A stretch of 22,096 nt of DNA from an uncultured Porphyromonas sp. (GCA_900539765.1 UQDF01000039.1:1-22096); one strand, 5' to 3'; counted from the first letter of the stretch, positions 15,575 to 22,096 are shown. Notes: generated from the sequence alone by a model not told the origin. Translations and numbers: made by a program.

Positions 15575-15808
15575 ATGGCTACCAAAAAGATAGAAAAGGC
15601 TAAGAAGGCACCCGCTCGAAAAGCTAAGAAGGCTGCTACAGCACCCTCTCCCGAAGAGGTCGCCATAGCACTCGCCTTAGCGCAGGCGCTAGGCACCCCT
15701 CACGACGAGGAGTCCTATCAGCTTACGATACGACACAAGGAGTTTGACCCTTGGTCATTCAAGCTACAGAATATGCGTGTCACACCACAGAAGCAGTATT
15801 ACATCTAA
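15575..15808 (+). CDS. Small protein resembling the OadG/decarboxylase delta-subunit tail
   Basis: The 77-residue product starts 12 bases after mmdA. The first 24 residues are Lys/Ala-rich. Then come PEEVAIALALAQALG, HDEES and DPWSFKLQNMRVTP, which resemble the cytoplasmic C-terminal part of Bacteroidetes OadG-type subunits. OadG/MmdD proteins normally begin with a membrane helix that anchors the complex; no such segment is visible here. It could be a soluble assembly subunit linking the alpha subunit and carrier. The similarity is from memory of the family and needs a profile search. Confidence 0.7.
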   Translation: MATKKIEKAKKAPARKAKKAATAPSPEEVAIALALAQALGTPHDEESYQLTIRHKEFDPWSFKLQNMRVTPQKQYYI

Positions 15809-15825
15809 ATCCTAAACGGCAGTAC

Positions 15826-15855
15826 CTTAGCAGGCTAGCACGCTAGGCTGCTAAG
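15826..15855 (+). promoter_or_regulatory. Intercistronic hairpin
   Basis: A nearly perfect 30-base inverted repeat (CTTAGCAGGCTAGC against GCTAGGCTGCTAAG, one G-G mismatch) lies between the small-protein gene and the biotin carrier gene. There is no T-run, so it more likely affects mRNA processing or stability than termination. Confidence 0.55.
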
Positions 15856-15874
15856 CACCCATATCAAACCCCTT

Positions 15875-16309
15875 ATGAAAGAATATAAGTATAAGATCGA
15901 TGGCAAAGAGTACGCCGTCAAGATTGACAAGATCGAGGGTGACCAAGCTCAGCTAGAGGTCAACGGCACCCCATACAGCGTCGAGATCATACAGGAGAAG
16001 AAGGAGACACCCAAGGTCTCCACGCCTGCTCCTGCAGCAGCACCCGCTGCTACTGTAGCTCCTACACCCGCTGCAGCACCAGCTTCCACAGGCAAGGGCA
16101 AAGCGGTCAAGGCTCCCCTACCTGGTGTCATCATATCCGTAGACGTACAGGTTGGTCAGCAGGTTAAGCGTGGTCAGCAAGTTGCTGTGCTCGAAGCTAT
16201 GAAGATGGAGAACGGCATCAACGCTGAGTGCGACGGCACCATTACCGAGATCAAAGTCAAGGCTGGAGACTCTATCCTAGAGGGTACAGACATCGTTATC
16301 ATCGGATAG
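15875..16309 (+). CDS. mmdC: Biotin carboxyl carrier subunit of the decarboxylase
   Basis: The 144-residue protein has an N-terminal segment of about 45 residues, a flexible Ala/Pro linker at about 48-72 and a C-terminal biotinyl domain. The biotin site is EAMKMENG with Lys110 as the attachment residue, 35 residues from the end as usual. It shuttles the carboxyl group from the alpha subunit to the membrane beta subunit, which would release CO2 and pump sodium ions. It is the last recognisable gene of the operon; the expected beta-subunit gene does not follow. Confidence 0.93.
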   Translation: MKEYKYKIDGKEYAVKIDKIEGDQAQLEVNGTPYSVEIIQEKKETPKVSTPAPAAAPAATVAPTPAAAPASTGKGKAVKAPLPGVIISVDVQVGQQVKRGQQVAVLEAMKMENGINAECDGTITEIKVKAGDSILEGTDIVIIG

Positions 16310-16374
16310 ATAGTACAGTCTGACAACCGACTATAGTGCGAGTTGGGGTTAAGGCGTGGACGGCAAGAGAGCTC

Positions 16375-16411
16375 AGTAAGATCAGGTGGCATAGCTCCAC
16401 GATCTCTTACT
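16375..16411 (+). terminator. Possible weak terminator hairpin after the biotin carrier gene
   Basis: AGTAA and GATC (16375-16383) pair with GATC and TTACT (16401-16411) with a two-base bulge, plus an inner GTGG/CCAC helix. There is no T-run, so the assignment is weak. Confidence 0.3.
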
Positions 16412-16451
16412 CCATCTCATATTAGTTGCCCACAGCTTATCCTCAGCTCGC

Positions 16452-16481
16452 TTGCATTTTTTCCTTCATCACATACTTTAG
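16452..16481 (+). promoter_or_regulatory. Probable promoter of the repeat lipoprotein gene
   Basis: TTG (16452-16454), a 19-base spacer and TACTTTAG (16474-16481), one base off TAnnTTTG, lie just before ATG 16492. The very short leader (about 10 bases) is a weakness. Confidence 0.4.
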
Positions 16482-16491
16482 ATTCACTGTT

Positions 16492-18072
16492 ATGACAAGC
16501 TTACAGCGTCTCTTAGCAACACTCACGGCAATCCTCTGCGTGATCCTTGCTACGAGTAGTTGCGACCCCAAACAAGAGCCCAATCCCGGTCCCGACACAA
16601 TAGGCACCGACACAACGGGTGTGACACCACAACCCGATCCACAGCCCTTCCAGTCCATCCTCGAGCTAGATGCCAACGGCGAGCTCACCGCCATCCCCTT
16701 CCCCTGTGTCGATTGGCTCGGAGGCGAGAAGGCTGTCCAAGCCTTTGAACAGAGCAAGGGTGCTACCCTCGATGGATCAATGGACCAAAAAGGCAAGAAG
16801 ATCCTTCGCTACCAAACCAATGACCCCAAGGGACAGCAACCCTCACGCATGTACGTCATCGATCCTGCTAAGGCAACACTCGAGACCTCTTCCATACTGA
16901 TAGCTACTCACTTAGTCGCCGATGGAGACGACATCAATGACAATATGGAGATCCTCCTCAGCGACGCTGGCTATCAGAAAGTGCTCGAAGCTAAGGGCAT
17001 CGCTTACTCCAACGGCACCTACCTACTAGCCTTCTCTAAGGTCAGCGACAGCTCCTGGGCCATCGCCTACAAGTCCGCAGGCGATCCCGCCCAGCTCGCA
17101 GGCATCCTACAGATCAAAGACTTCCCCTATCTCAAGAAGGAGACCAAGATGAGTACTTACACCTTTGAGGAGATCGATGCTTACGAGAAGCAGCTCGGAC
17201 TACGCAAGCAGACCAGCAAGACAAAGACCAGTGTCACCTATCAGGCGATCGATCCCAGCAAGGTAAACTTCTCCTACGTTCGCTACGACATAGACCCCAA
17301 TGACGAAGGCAAGTCTGGTCCGGTAGTACATACCGAGCGCTTCACAATGGCTATGTACAAGCAACCCGAGCTACGCTCTTACTTCGAGCTCAATGGCTTC
17401 ACCTACGAGGGCGCTTTCCAAAACTATTCAGAGAAGTTTGTCAACAAGGACCTCGCCGTTCGTCTTCGTCTTTCCGACAAGAGACCTGGAGCCATCATCA
17501 CATTTGAAGACGCTCCAGACCTCTATCACAAAGAGCCAAATCCCGATCAGCCCACCTTCCAGGCACTCTACCTACCGCTGCTAGACGTCTTCGGACAGAA
17601 GATTAGCAAGGAGAGCCCCATCATCGATCGTGAGCGAGAGATCCACCCCGACTGCGACATCGAGTTCAAGCCAGCCAATCCTGATGCTGGGTATAAATAC
17701 GATGCCATCAGGGTAAACATGCCTCTTTCCTTCAAGCTCGATCCCGCAGATCGCAACAAACCTCGTACGATAAGCTACAGCTACGAGTCTCTAAGTGGCT
17801 CGACTATAGAGCAAATTTCTTATGACTTCTCTCCCGAGTGGGAAGCTGCTAAGATCGATGGAGACAACGCCATCATCAAGGACTTTATGACGAAAAACGG
17901 CTTTGCCTACAAGGGCGATCAGATACTTGAAAACGAGCAAGGACAGCTTCACCTCTATCAGTATTACAATGCATCTCTAGGTATCTACTTTGAGTATGTG
18001 CGCTTTATAAAGCCCGCCTTTATGACCCTCCCCATAGGGATCTACACCAAGACTCCGACAGTAAAGCTATAA
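16492..18072 (+). CDS. Lipoprotein with five degenerate internal repeats, unknown function
   Basis: The 526-residue product has a lipoprotein signal (lipobox ATSSC, Cys24), then DPKQEP, an acidic start consistent with surface export, and a Pro/Thr/Asp linker to about residue 52. The rest appears to hold five degenerate units, best seen as a helix ending in (N/K)G(F/I)xYxG followed by strands: about 81-124, 161-193 (EAKGIAYSNG), 226-266, 293-338 (ELNGFTYEG) and 461-506 (TKNGFAYKG). Several units end in an aromatic strand such as FSYVRYDI or FEYVRFI. I do not recognise the family. The frame is open back to 16426, but ATG 16492 begins the signal sequence. It stands alone between the methylmalonyl-CoA operon and a non-coding gap. 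Confidence 0.75.
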   Translation: MTSLQRLLATLTAILCVILATSSCDPKQEPNPGPDTIGTDTTGVTPQPDPQPFQSILELDANGELTAIPFPCVDWLGGEKAVQAFEQSKGATLDGSMDQKGKKILRYQTNDPKGQQPSRMYVIDPAKATLETSSILIATHLVADGDDINDNMEILLSDAGYQKVLEAKGIAYSNGTYLLAFSKVSDSSWAIAYKSAGDPAQLAGILQIKDFPYLKKETKMSTYTFEEIDAYEKQLGLRKQTSKTKTSVTYQAIDPSKVNFSYVRYDIDPNDEGKSGPVVHTERFTMAMYKQPELRSYFELNGFTYEGAFQNYSEKFVNKDLAVRLRLSDKRPGAIITFEDAPDLYHKEPNPDQPTFQALYLPLLDVFGQKISKESPIIDREREIHPDCDIEFKPANPDAGYKYDAIRVNMPLSFKLDPADRNKPRTISYSYESLSGSTIEQISYDFSPEWEAAKIDGDNAIIKDFMTKNGFAYKGDQILENEQGQLHLYQYYNASLGIYFEYVRFIKPAFMTLPIGIYTKTPTVKL

Positions 18073-18101
18073 GACTATACACAGAGCCTTATATACACAC
18101 A

Positions 18102-18147
18102 GAGCCAGCTCCCCGACGCTTATAGTCAGAGAGCTGGCTCGCTGTTT
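18102..18147 (+). terminator. Hairpin after the repeat lipoprotein gene
   Basis: GAGCCAGCTC (18102-18111) pairs perfectly with GAGCTGGCTC (18131-18140), with a 19-base loop. Only a short T stretch (GCTGTTTG) follows, so termination is likely but not certain. Confidence 0.5.
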
Positions 18148-18391
18148 GATCAAGCCAAGCAGAGCTCCTTTTTTGCGCAAAGTCGAGACACCGAGAGTTA
18201 GTAGATGCTGCAAAGGTAATAAGAGAGTCCCCTAGAGACTACAGCGCAGTGCACCCAGCATCGGTCTATCACCTGCAAGCGCCTCAAGAAGCCCTCGTCT
18301 AGAGCGATACTAATCAGCCGTCACGACATGCCCCTCCCGCAAAGCTTAGACTAGGTGAGTATGCCCTAAAACCTTCAGTCTCTCGTTGGGA

Positions 18392-18399
18392 CAAAGATA
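18392..18399 (-). promoter_or_regulatory. Leftward -7 element (TATCTTTG) with no known gene
   Basis: Perfect TAnnTTTG on the minus strand. No minus-strand gene lies ahead of it, so it may drive a small RNA or an antisense transcript into the lipoprotein gene. No clear TTG element was found at the usual distance. Confidence 0.35.
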
Positions 18400-18416
18400 C
18401 CATCTTTTTGCGCAAA

Positions 18417-18438
18417 ATCGGGTCATGCGTGACCCGAT
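18417..18438. terminator. Possible terminator hairpin
   Basis: ATCGGGTCA (18417-18425) pairs with TGACCCGAT (18430-18438) around TGCG. On the minus strand it is followed directly by TTTTG; on the plus strand by CTTGTGCTTTTA. Confidence 0.45.
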
Positions 18439-18506
18439 CTTGTGCTTTTATTTCGTCGTTTTGGCCCGATTCGATGCTGTTGCCGACCGTTATCGTAGTG
18501 TGTGCT

Positions 18507-18538
18507 TTTGGAGATGTCGGGACTTTTGTCTATCTTAG
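18507..18538 (+). promoter_or_regulatory. Promoter of the thioredoxin-tpx unit
   Basis: TTTG (18507-18510), a 20-base spacer and TATCTTAG (18531-18538), one base off consensus, precede ATG 18564 by 25 bases. Confidence 0.5.
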
Positions 18539-18563
18539 AGGTCGATTTTAACGAGTATAATAG

Positions 18564-19043
18564 ATGAAACAAATACAATTCATACAGAAGTCTCTCCTGC
18601 TCGTGGCTGCGCTACTCACGCTCAGTGTAGCCTGCACGGCTCAGAGCAAAGAGCAGCAAGAGACCCCACGAGCCGAGATACTGCACATCAATGCGAACTA
18701 TATGCGCGAGCATATCTACGACTTTGAGGCGCATCCCGACACCTTCGTATACAAGGGAGACAAGCCTGCCATCATCGACTTTTACGCCGATTGGTGCCGT
18801 CCTTGTCGCCAGCTGGCACCCAAGCTACAGAAGGTGGCCGACCGTTACGCTGACCAGCTCGTCGTCTACAAAGTCAATGTGGACGAAAACCCGCAGCTGG
18901 CCGCACTCTTTGGCGTCCAGAGCATCCCGATGGTACTCTTCGTACCGCTTGACGATCTACCCTATCAGAGTCTCGGAGACCTCCCTATGGACCACATCGA
19001 GGGGCTCCTTGGCAAGATAGGCGTCAAAACCGACAACCAGTAA
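18564..19043 (+). CDS. Exported thioredoxin-fold protein (WCRPC active site)
   Basis: The 159-residue product has an N-terminal export signal (hydrophobic 11-23). Cleavage is likely either after TAQ or at Cys24 as a lipoprotein, although SVAC is a poor lipobox. The thioredoxin domain covers about 40-155: IIDFYADWCRPC gives active-site cysteines 78 and 81, and SIPM holds cis-Pro122. The dipeptide between the cysteines is Arg-Pro rather than the common Gly-Pro, which should shift the redox potential (inference). It probably reduces or exchanges disulfides in the periplasm. The Tpx gene follows 41 bases later, which suggests a joint thiol redox role, though Tpx lacks an export signal. Confidence 0.87.
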   Translation: MKQIQFIQKSLLLVAALLTLSVACTAQSKEQQETPRAEILHINANYMREHIYDFEAHPDTFVYKGDKPAIIDFYADWCRPCRQLAPKLQKVADRYADQLVVYKVNVDENPQLAALFGVQSIPMVLFVPLDDLPYQSLGDLPMDHIEGLLGKIGVKTDNQ

Positions 19044-19084
19044 AAACACTTAATACACAGTAACTATAAAACCAAACAAACAGT

Positions 19085-19609
19085 ATGTCTACAGTAAAAT
19101 TTCAAGATAAGATCACTGTCACCCTCGCAGGTGAGCAACCTAAGGTAGGAACGATGGCACCCAACTTCGAGCTAGTCCGCAAGGATCTCTCCATGGCCAA
19201 GCTCTCAGACTATCGTGGCAAGCGTGTCGTCCTCAACATCTTCCCCAGCATCGATACGGGCGTCTGCGCTGCTTCGGTACGTCGCTTCAACGCTGAGGCT
19301 GCTAAGCTCGACAACACCGTCGTCCTCTGCATCTCTCAAGATCTACCCTTCGCACAGGCACGCTTCTGCGGCGCTGAGGGGCTAGACAATGTCGAGACGC
19401 TCTCTACCTTCCGCTGCTGTACGGTACCCTCTTCAGAGACTGCTTTCTGCAAGGGATACGGACTGATGATGCAGGACGGACCTCTCGCTGGGCTACAGGC
19501 TCGCTGCGTTATCGTCATCGATGCTGAGGGCAAGGTCATCTACGAGGAGCTAGTTCCCGAGATCACCCAGGAGCCTGACTACGACAAGGCTATCGCTGCG
19601 CTCAAGTAA
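19085..19609 (+). CDS. tpx: Thiol peroxidase, Tpx type
   Basis: The 174-residue atypical 2-Cys peroxiredoxin matches Tpx in length. The peroxidatic cysteine is Cys61 in DTGVCAASVRRF and the resolving cysteine is Cys95 in RFCGAEG, the standard Tpx positions. It reduces hydrogen peroxide and organic hydroperoxides in the cytoplasm using thioredoxin, a fitting defence for an anaerobe. There is no signal peptide. It starts 41 bases after the thioredoxin-like gene, in AT-rich sequence without a clear promoter, so cotranscription is likely. Confidence 0.95.
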   Translation: MSTVKFQDKITVTLAGEQPKVGTMAPNFELVRKDLSMAKLSDYRGKRVVLNIFPSIDTGVCAASVRRFNAEAAKLDNTVVLCISQDLPFAQARFCGAEGLDNVETLSTFRCCTVPSSETAFCKGYGLMMQDGPLAGLQARCVIVIDAEGKVIYEELVPEITQEPDYDKAIAALK

Positions 19610-19669
19610 GCGAATCCTCACACATACGGAGACGACGGCGTCACAACCTTCGAACTCCTCATACACGAC

Positions 19670-19725
19670 AGCGGCACCACTCCTCAGACATTACACTTTA
19701 TGGAGCTTAGTGCCGCTCTCTTTTT
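19670..19725 (+). terminator. Terminator after tpx
   Basis: AGCGGCAC (19670-19677) pairs with GTGCCGCT (19710-19717), with an inner CTCC/GGAG helix, followed by CTCTTTTTCTC. It ends only about 25 bases before the next start codon, leaving little room for a promoter, so it could act as an attenuator. Confidence 0.65.
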
Positions 19726-19750
19726 CTCTAACTACATCACCTCCTATCTT

Positions 19751-21673
19751 ATGAAAAGATCTACCATACTATTTCTTCTCCTCACCACACTCTGTCAGTC
19801 ACTTGCGGCGCAGGTTCAGGTGCCTAAGCCTAGTGATGCGGACTTTGCTACGAGCAACGTACTCGCTGTCTACGATGGCAGATTGCGCATAGCTACTATC
19901 TGCCGTGAATACATCGTCGACAGCAACCTTAAGGAGGGCTCCGTCGCTGATGTCCTTTACCTGGCTAATGCAGACGGCTCCACCAACTACGCCTTCGGGT
20001 ACGACCTTAAGGAGGCAACCCATTACAGCTGGGATCTAGAGCAAAACAGCTGTGACCGTCTTTATGTAGATATGGAGTACGAGGGACTCTTTATCTCCCC
20101 GACCCTGACCGTTAGCTATGCTAAGCTTGCTAACGCTCGTACCGCCACACTTCAGCCTCTGCTCCTCATTGATCAGCGAGGTGACGAAACGACAAGCTAT
20201 GGCATCGTCAAGGTTGGCGCACAGCTATGGATGCGAGAAAATCTCGCAACCCTGCACTGGCGTGACGGTTCGAAGATCACGACAGGACTGAGCAAGTCGC
20301 AGTGGTGGAGTACCGAAGAGGCTGCCGTCTGTTACTACAATAACGACCTCAATCTACTCGCTTCACATGGAGCTCTCTACAATTTCTTTGCCGTAATTGA
20401 TACTCGTGGACTAGCTCCCGAGGGGTGGACTGTACCCAGTGACGATGCGTGGCACTCGATGATACAGTACGTAGACCCCAAGGGCTTTGAGCCCAACCCT
20501 GACGACCTAAGTCGCGAGTCCGAGCACGCGGGCTTACTGCTCAAGAGTACTGAGGGGTGGAGGGTCCCCCCCGTACCTGACGAGGGTGCTGTCCTCAAGC
20601 AGGGCAATAACTTGACAGGCTTCAATGCACGACCTATGGGTAGCACATCGCAGTCTAAGTATATGGACTACTCTGCTGAGGGGTACCAAGCATACTTCTG
20701 GACCTCCTCTATTTATGAGAAGAGTGCACTCTTCAGACGATTCTTTTGGGATGAAGATATTGCAAACAGATTTTTTGAGAGCAAGAACTACGGCTACTCC
20801 GTTCGTTGCGTCCAGCCTGCCACAAAAGTGGAGATCGTCCCCTCCGCTCCGCAAGTGATATCTGGCGTACAGCTGGAGAGCGGTGTCAATGCTCAGACAC
20901 CCTTCATGATTCGTGCTGTCAGCAAGAGCGGTGAGATCGTAGTCACAGACGCTTCTGGGGCTAAGCACACCTTTACAGTGGACAAGAGCATCGATCAGCT
21001 CATAGGAGGTGTCGGCACACTCGTCTCCCTGCCCGCCTCAGAGTACAATGATAAGCTAACGATCTCTGGTGACCTCATCTATCTCGACCTTTCGGGACAG
21101 GAGATCACATCGTGCCGCATCGGAGAGGCGAACCTACTACAAGCTCTCATACTCAATAATAATAAGCTCACCCAGCTAGCACTCAGCAATTGTTCTAGCC
21201 TCTCTAGACTAGAGATCAGCAACAATCGCTTTACTGATCCACTACCTCTAGTGGAGAGTCTGCCGACTCGTCCTGACTTACAGGACAATGCTGGCTACAT
21301 TGTCTTCCTCAACAGTGCTAAGCATGGCGACTTCCCCGAGGGCAATGTCAAGAGTGACGCCTTCATCACCGCTGCTAACAAGAAGGGATGGATCGTACTC
21401 GATGGAGAGACACCGCTCACGACACACATCTCCGAGGTCACCCCTGCTACGGATGGGCAGATCATCCCGACAGACCACGAGGGGTGCTACGAGATCGTCG
21501 GAGCAAGCCCCGCCTTGTGGCAAGTCTACACAGCAGAGGGGCTACTCGTAGCGACCAGCCGTCAGGCACACGCTGACAACGTCATCGACCTCTCTCAGCT
21601 ACCTCACGGAGTCTACCTCGTACGGCTTATCGCCCACGACGGCTCGCAGCAGAGCTACCGCATCGTCCGATAG
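19751..21673 (+). CDS. Secreted FISUMP-domain protein with an LRR module and T9SS sorting domain
   Basis: The 640-residue product has a signal peptide (about 1-21, ending SLAAQ). An N-terminal beta-rich part reaches about residue 148. The FISUMP domain (Fibrobacter succinogenes major paralogous type) covers about 150-356: YGIVKVGAQLWMRENLAT, HGALYNFFAV, LAPEGWTVPSDDAW, AYFWTSS and YGYSVRCV. Residues 374-553 form a single LRR module with the same plan as those in the gene at 536-3733, ending ITAANKKGWIVLDG. Residues 569-640 are a T9SS sorting domain (LPHGVYLVRL ... YRIVR). The likely location is the cell surface; the ligand is unknown. An in-frame ATG at 19700 lies inside the preceding terminator, so ATG 19751 is preferred. 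Confidence 0.87.
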   Translation: MKRSTILFLLLTTLCQSLAAQVQVPKPSDADFATSNVLAVYDGRLRIATICREYIVDSNLKEGSVADVLYLANADGSTNYAFGYDLKEATHYSWDLEQNSCDRLYVDMEYEGLFISPTLTVSYAKLANARTATLQPLLLIDQRGDETTSYGIVKVGAQLWMRENLATLHWRDGSKITTGLSKSQWWSTEEAAVCYYNNDLNLLASHGALYNFFAVIDTRGLAPEGWTVPSDDAWHSMIQYVDPKGFEPNPDDLSRESEHAGLLLKSTEGWRVPPVPDEGAVLKQGNNLTGFNARPMGSTSQSKYMDYSAEGYQAYFWTSSIYEKSALFRRFFWDEDIANRFFESKNYGYSVRCVQPATKVEIVPSAPQVISGVQLESGVNAQTPFMIRAVSKSGEIVVTDASGAKHTFTVDKSIDQLIGGVGTLVSLPASEYNDKLTISGDLIYLDLSGQEITSCRIGEANLLQALILNNNKLTQLALSNCSSLSRLEISNNRFTDPLPLVESLPTRPDLQDNAGYIVFLNSAKHGDFPEGNVKSDAFITAANKKGWIVLDGETPLTTHISEVTPATDGQIIPTDHEGCYEIVGASPALWQVYTAEGLLVATSRQAHADNVIDLSQLPHGVYLVRLIAHDGSQQSYRIVR

Positions 21674-21753
21674 CCTGACATTGTGTTCCATAAGCACAGT
21701 TCACCAAGTAAAGTTATAGCTATCAGACGCAAGCAGTAGACAGCTCCACGACG

Positions 21754-21799
21754 GAGGGCTCGATCGCCAAGGAGATGCGGTCGAGCCCTCAGCTTTTTG
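21754..21799 (+). terminator. Terminator after the FISUMP gene
   Basis: GAGGGCTCGA (21754-21763) pairs perfectly with TCGAGCCCTC (21781-21790), followed by AGCTTTTTG. It lies 81 bases after the stop codon. Confidence 0.8.
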
Positions 21800-21842
21800 T
21801 GCCAAACTGTAGGGGTAAGCGCAATCTCTACCGAGAAAATCG

Positions 21843-21993
21843 GAAATATCCACGTGAGAATAAAAGATTCTCCACGTGGACGTGAAGTAAAACTTCGGAG
21901 GAATCAAATGAAACTTCGGAGGAAATGTTTTGCGCCTACGTGAAGAATATAAATTGTCCACGTGGCGGTTTGAGATTTTCCACGTAGCTATCG
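21843..21993. repeat. Palindrome-rich intergenic element, copy B
   Basis: Ungapped relative of 9053-9203 (121 of 151 bases identical by my count). It has five CCACGTGG-like sites and the exact 32-base core at 21893-21924. Its palindromes are less perfect than in copy A, notably the last one, so copy B has decayed or diverged. It lies just after the terminator of another T9SS cargo gene. Confidence 0.85.
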
Positions 21994-22013
21994 CACAAAA
22001 CGTGTAACAACGT

Positions 22014-22062
22014 GTAGGAATGCTCGGCTAGTGACGACTCCTGTAGGGACGCTCGGCTAGTG
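22014..22062. repeat. Two 20-bp repeats with a 29-bp period
   Basis: Positions 22014-22033 and 22043-22062 share CTCGGCTAGTG and the preceding bases, with two mismatches. The window ends soon after, so it is not clear whether more units follow. Confidence 0.5.
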
Positions 22063-22080
22063 TCTAGCGAGAGGGCGTCC
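22047..22080. terminator. Strong hairpin near the window end
   Basis: GGACGC (22047-22052) pairs with GCGTCC (22075-22080). An inner CTCG...CTA helix pairs with TAG-CGAG. The role is unknown, because the next gene lies outside the window; it may be a minus-strand terminator or an RNA element. Confidence 0.35.
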
Positions 22081-22096
22081 GTCCCCGTTAAAGCGA

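Larger units (their letters stand above)
18148..18506. other. Non-coding stretch with leftward promoter-like motifs and repeats
   Basis: No coding frame is convincing. The stretch contains two minus-strand TAnnTTTG motifs (18218-18211 TACCTTTG and 18399-18392 TATCTTTG). It also has a repeated TTTTTGCGCAAA-type sequence at 18169-18185 and 18405-18420, and a perfect 9-bp hairpin with a four-base loop at 18417-18438 followed by T-rich sequence on both sides. Shortly downstream of the 18399 motif, GAGAGACT (18384-18377, minus) can pair with AGTCTCT (18240-18234, minus), enclosing about 150 bases. That would fit a structured small RNA, but I could not identify one. Confidence 0.45.

Noticed and set aside
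19700..19750. Upstream start for the FISUMP protein
   Set aside because: The ATG at 19700 lies inside the tpx terminator and would put 17 residues before a normal signal peptide.
21701..21961. 86-residue minus-strand ORF over element B
   Set aside because: It covers a terminator and the palindromic element; the composition is not protein-like and it is not the counterpart of the ORF over element A.
22014..22062. Possible CRISPR start
   Set aside because: Only two imperfect units with a 9-base gap are seen; the spacing is far too short for CRISPR spacers and no cas genes are present.

Overview
The window looks like chromosomal DNA from a Bacteroidales bacterium, most likely a Porphyromonas of the asaccharolytica/uenonis kind. 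The reasons are promoters of the Bacteroidetes type (TAnnTTTG, often with a TTG/TTTG element about 19-20 bases upstream), AT-rich sequence instead of Shine-Dalgarno sites before start codons, three secreted proteins with apparent type IX secretion (T9SS) C-terminal sorting domains, a GldH-like lipoprotein, and a methylmalonyl-CoA epimerase/decarboxylase cluster of a succinate/propionate fermenter. The species assignment is inference. No transposase, integrase, rRNA operon or CRISPR array was seen.

Layout. (1) 1-4092: two tRNA-Pro(CGG) genes in identical 154-bp blocks (142-295 and 3939-4092) flank one large, relatively AT-rich gene (536-3733) for a secreted leucine-rich-repeat (LRR) protein built from four repeated modules. 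(2) 4248-7301: a transcription unit for a YitT-type membrane protein, a PSP1/RicT protein and GldH, closed by a strong, probably bidirectional terminator. (3) 7354-8967 (minus): a secreted beta-propeller-like T9SS cargo with its own promoter. (4) 9037-9203: a palindrome-rich intergenic element; a second copy of its 151-bp part lies at 21843-21993. (5) 9329-11113: a surface lipoprotein, possibly of the PCMD family, coupled to an outer-membrane beta-barrel. (6) 11271-13383: a GT2 polyprenol-phosphate sugar transferase followed one base later by dihydroorotase. (7) 13557-16309: methylmalonyl-CoA epimerase, carboxyltransferase alpha subunit, a 77-aa OadG-tail-like protein and the biotin carrier; the membrane beta subunit is absent here. 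(8) 16492-18072: a lipoprotein with about five degenerate internal repeats. (9) 18073-18563: a non-coding stretch with two leftward promoter-like motifs. (10) 18564-19609: an exported thioredoxin-like protein and thiol peroxidase Tpx. (11) 19751-21673: a FISUMP-domain protein carrying an LRR module of the type seen in region 1 and a T9SS tail.

Together the window mixes core functions (propionate metabolism, pyrimidine synthesis, redox defence) with surface and secreted proteins. The best candidates for undescribed biology are the tRNA-flanked LRR cassette, the dispersed 151-bp palindromic element, the repeat lipoprotein, and the decarboxylase operon with a membrane-anchor-less small protein and no beta subunit. 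All family calls are from reading motifs by eye; no database search was run.
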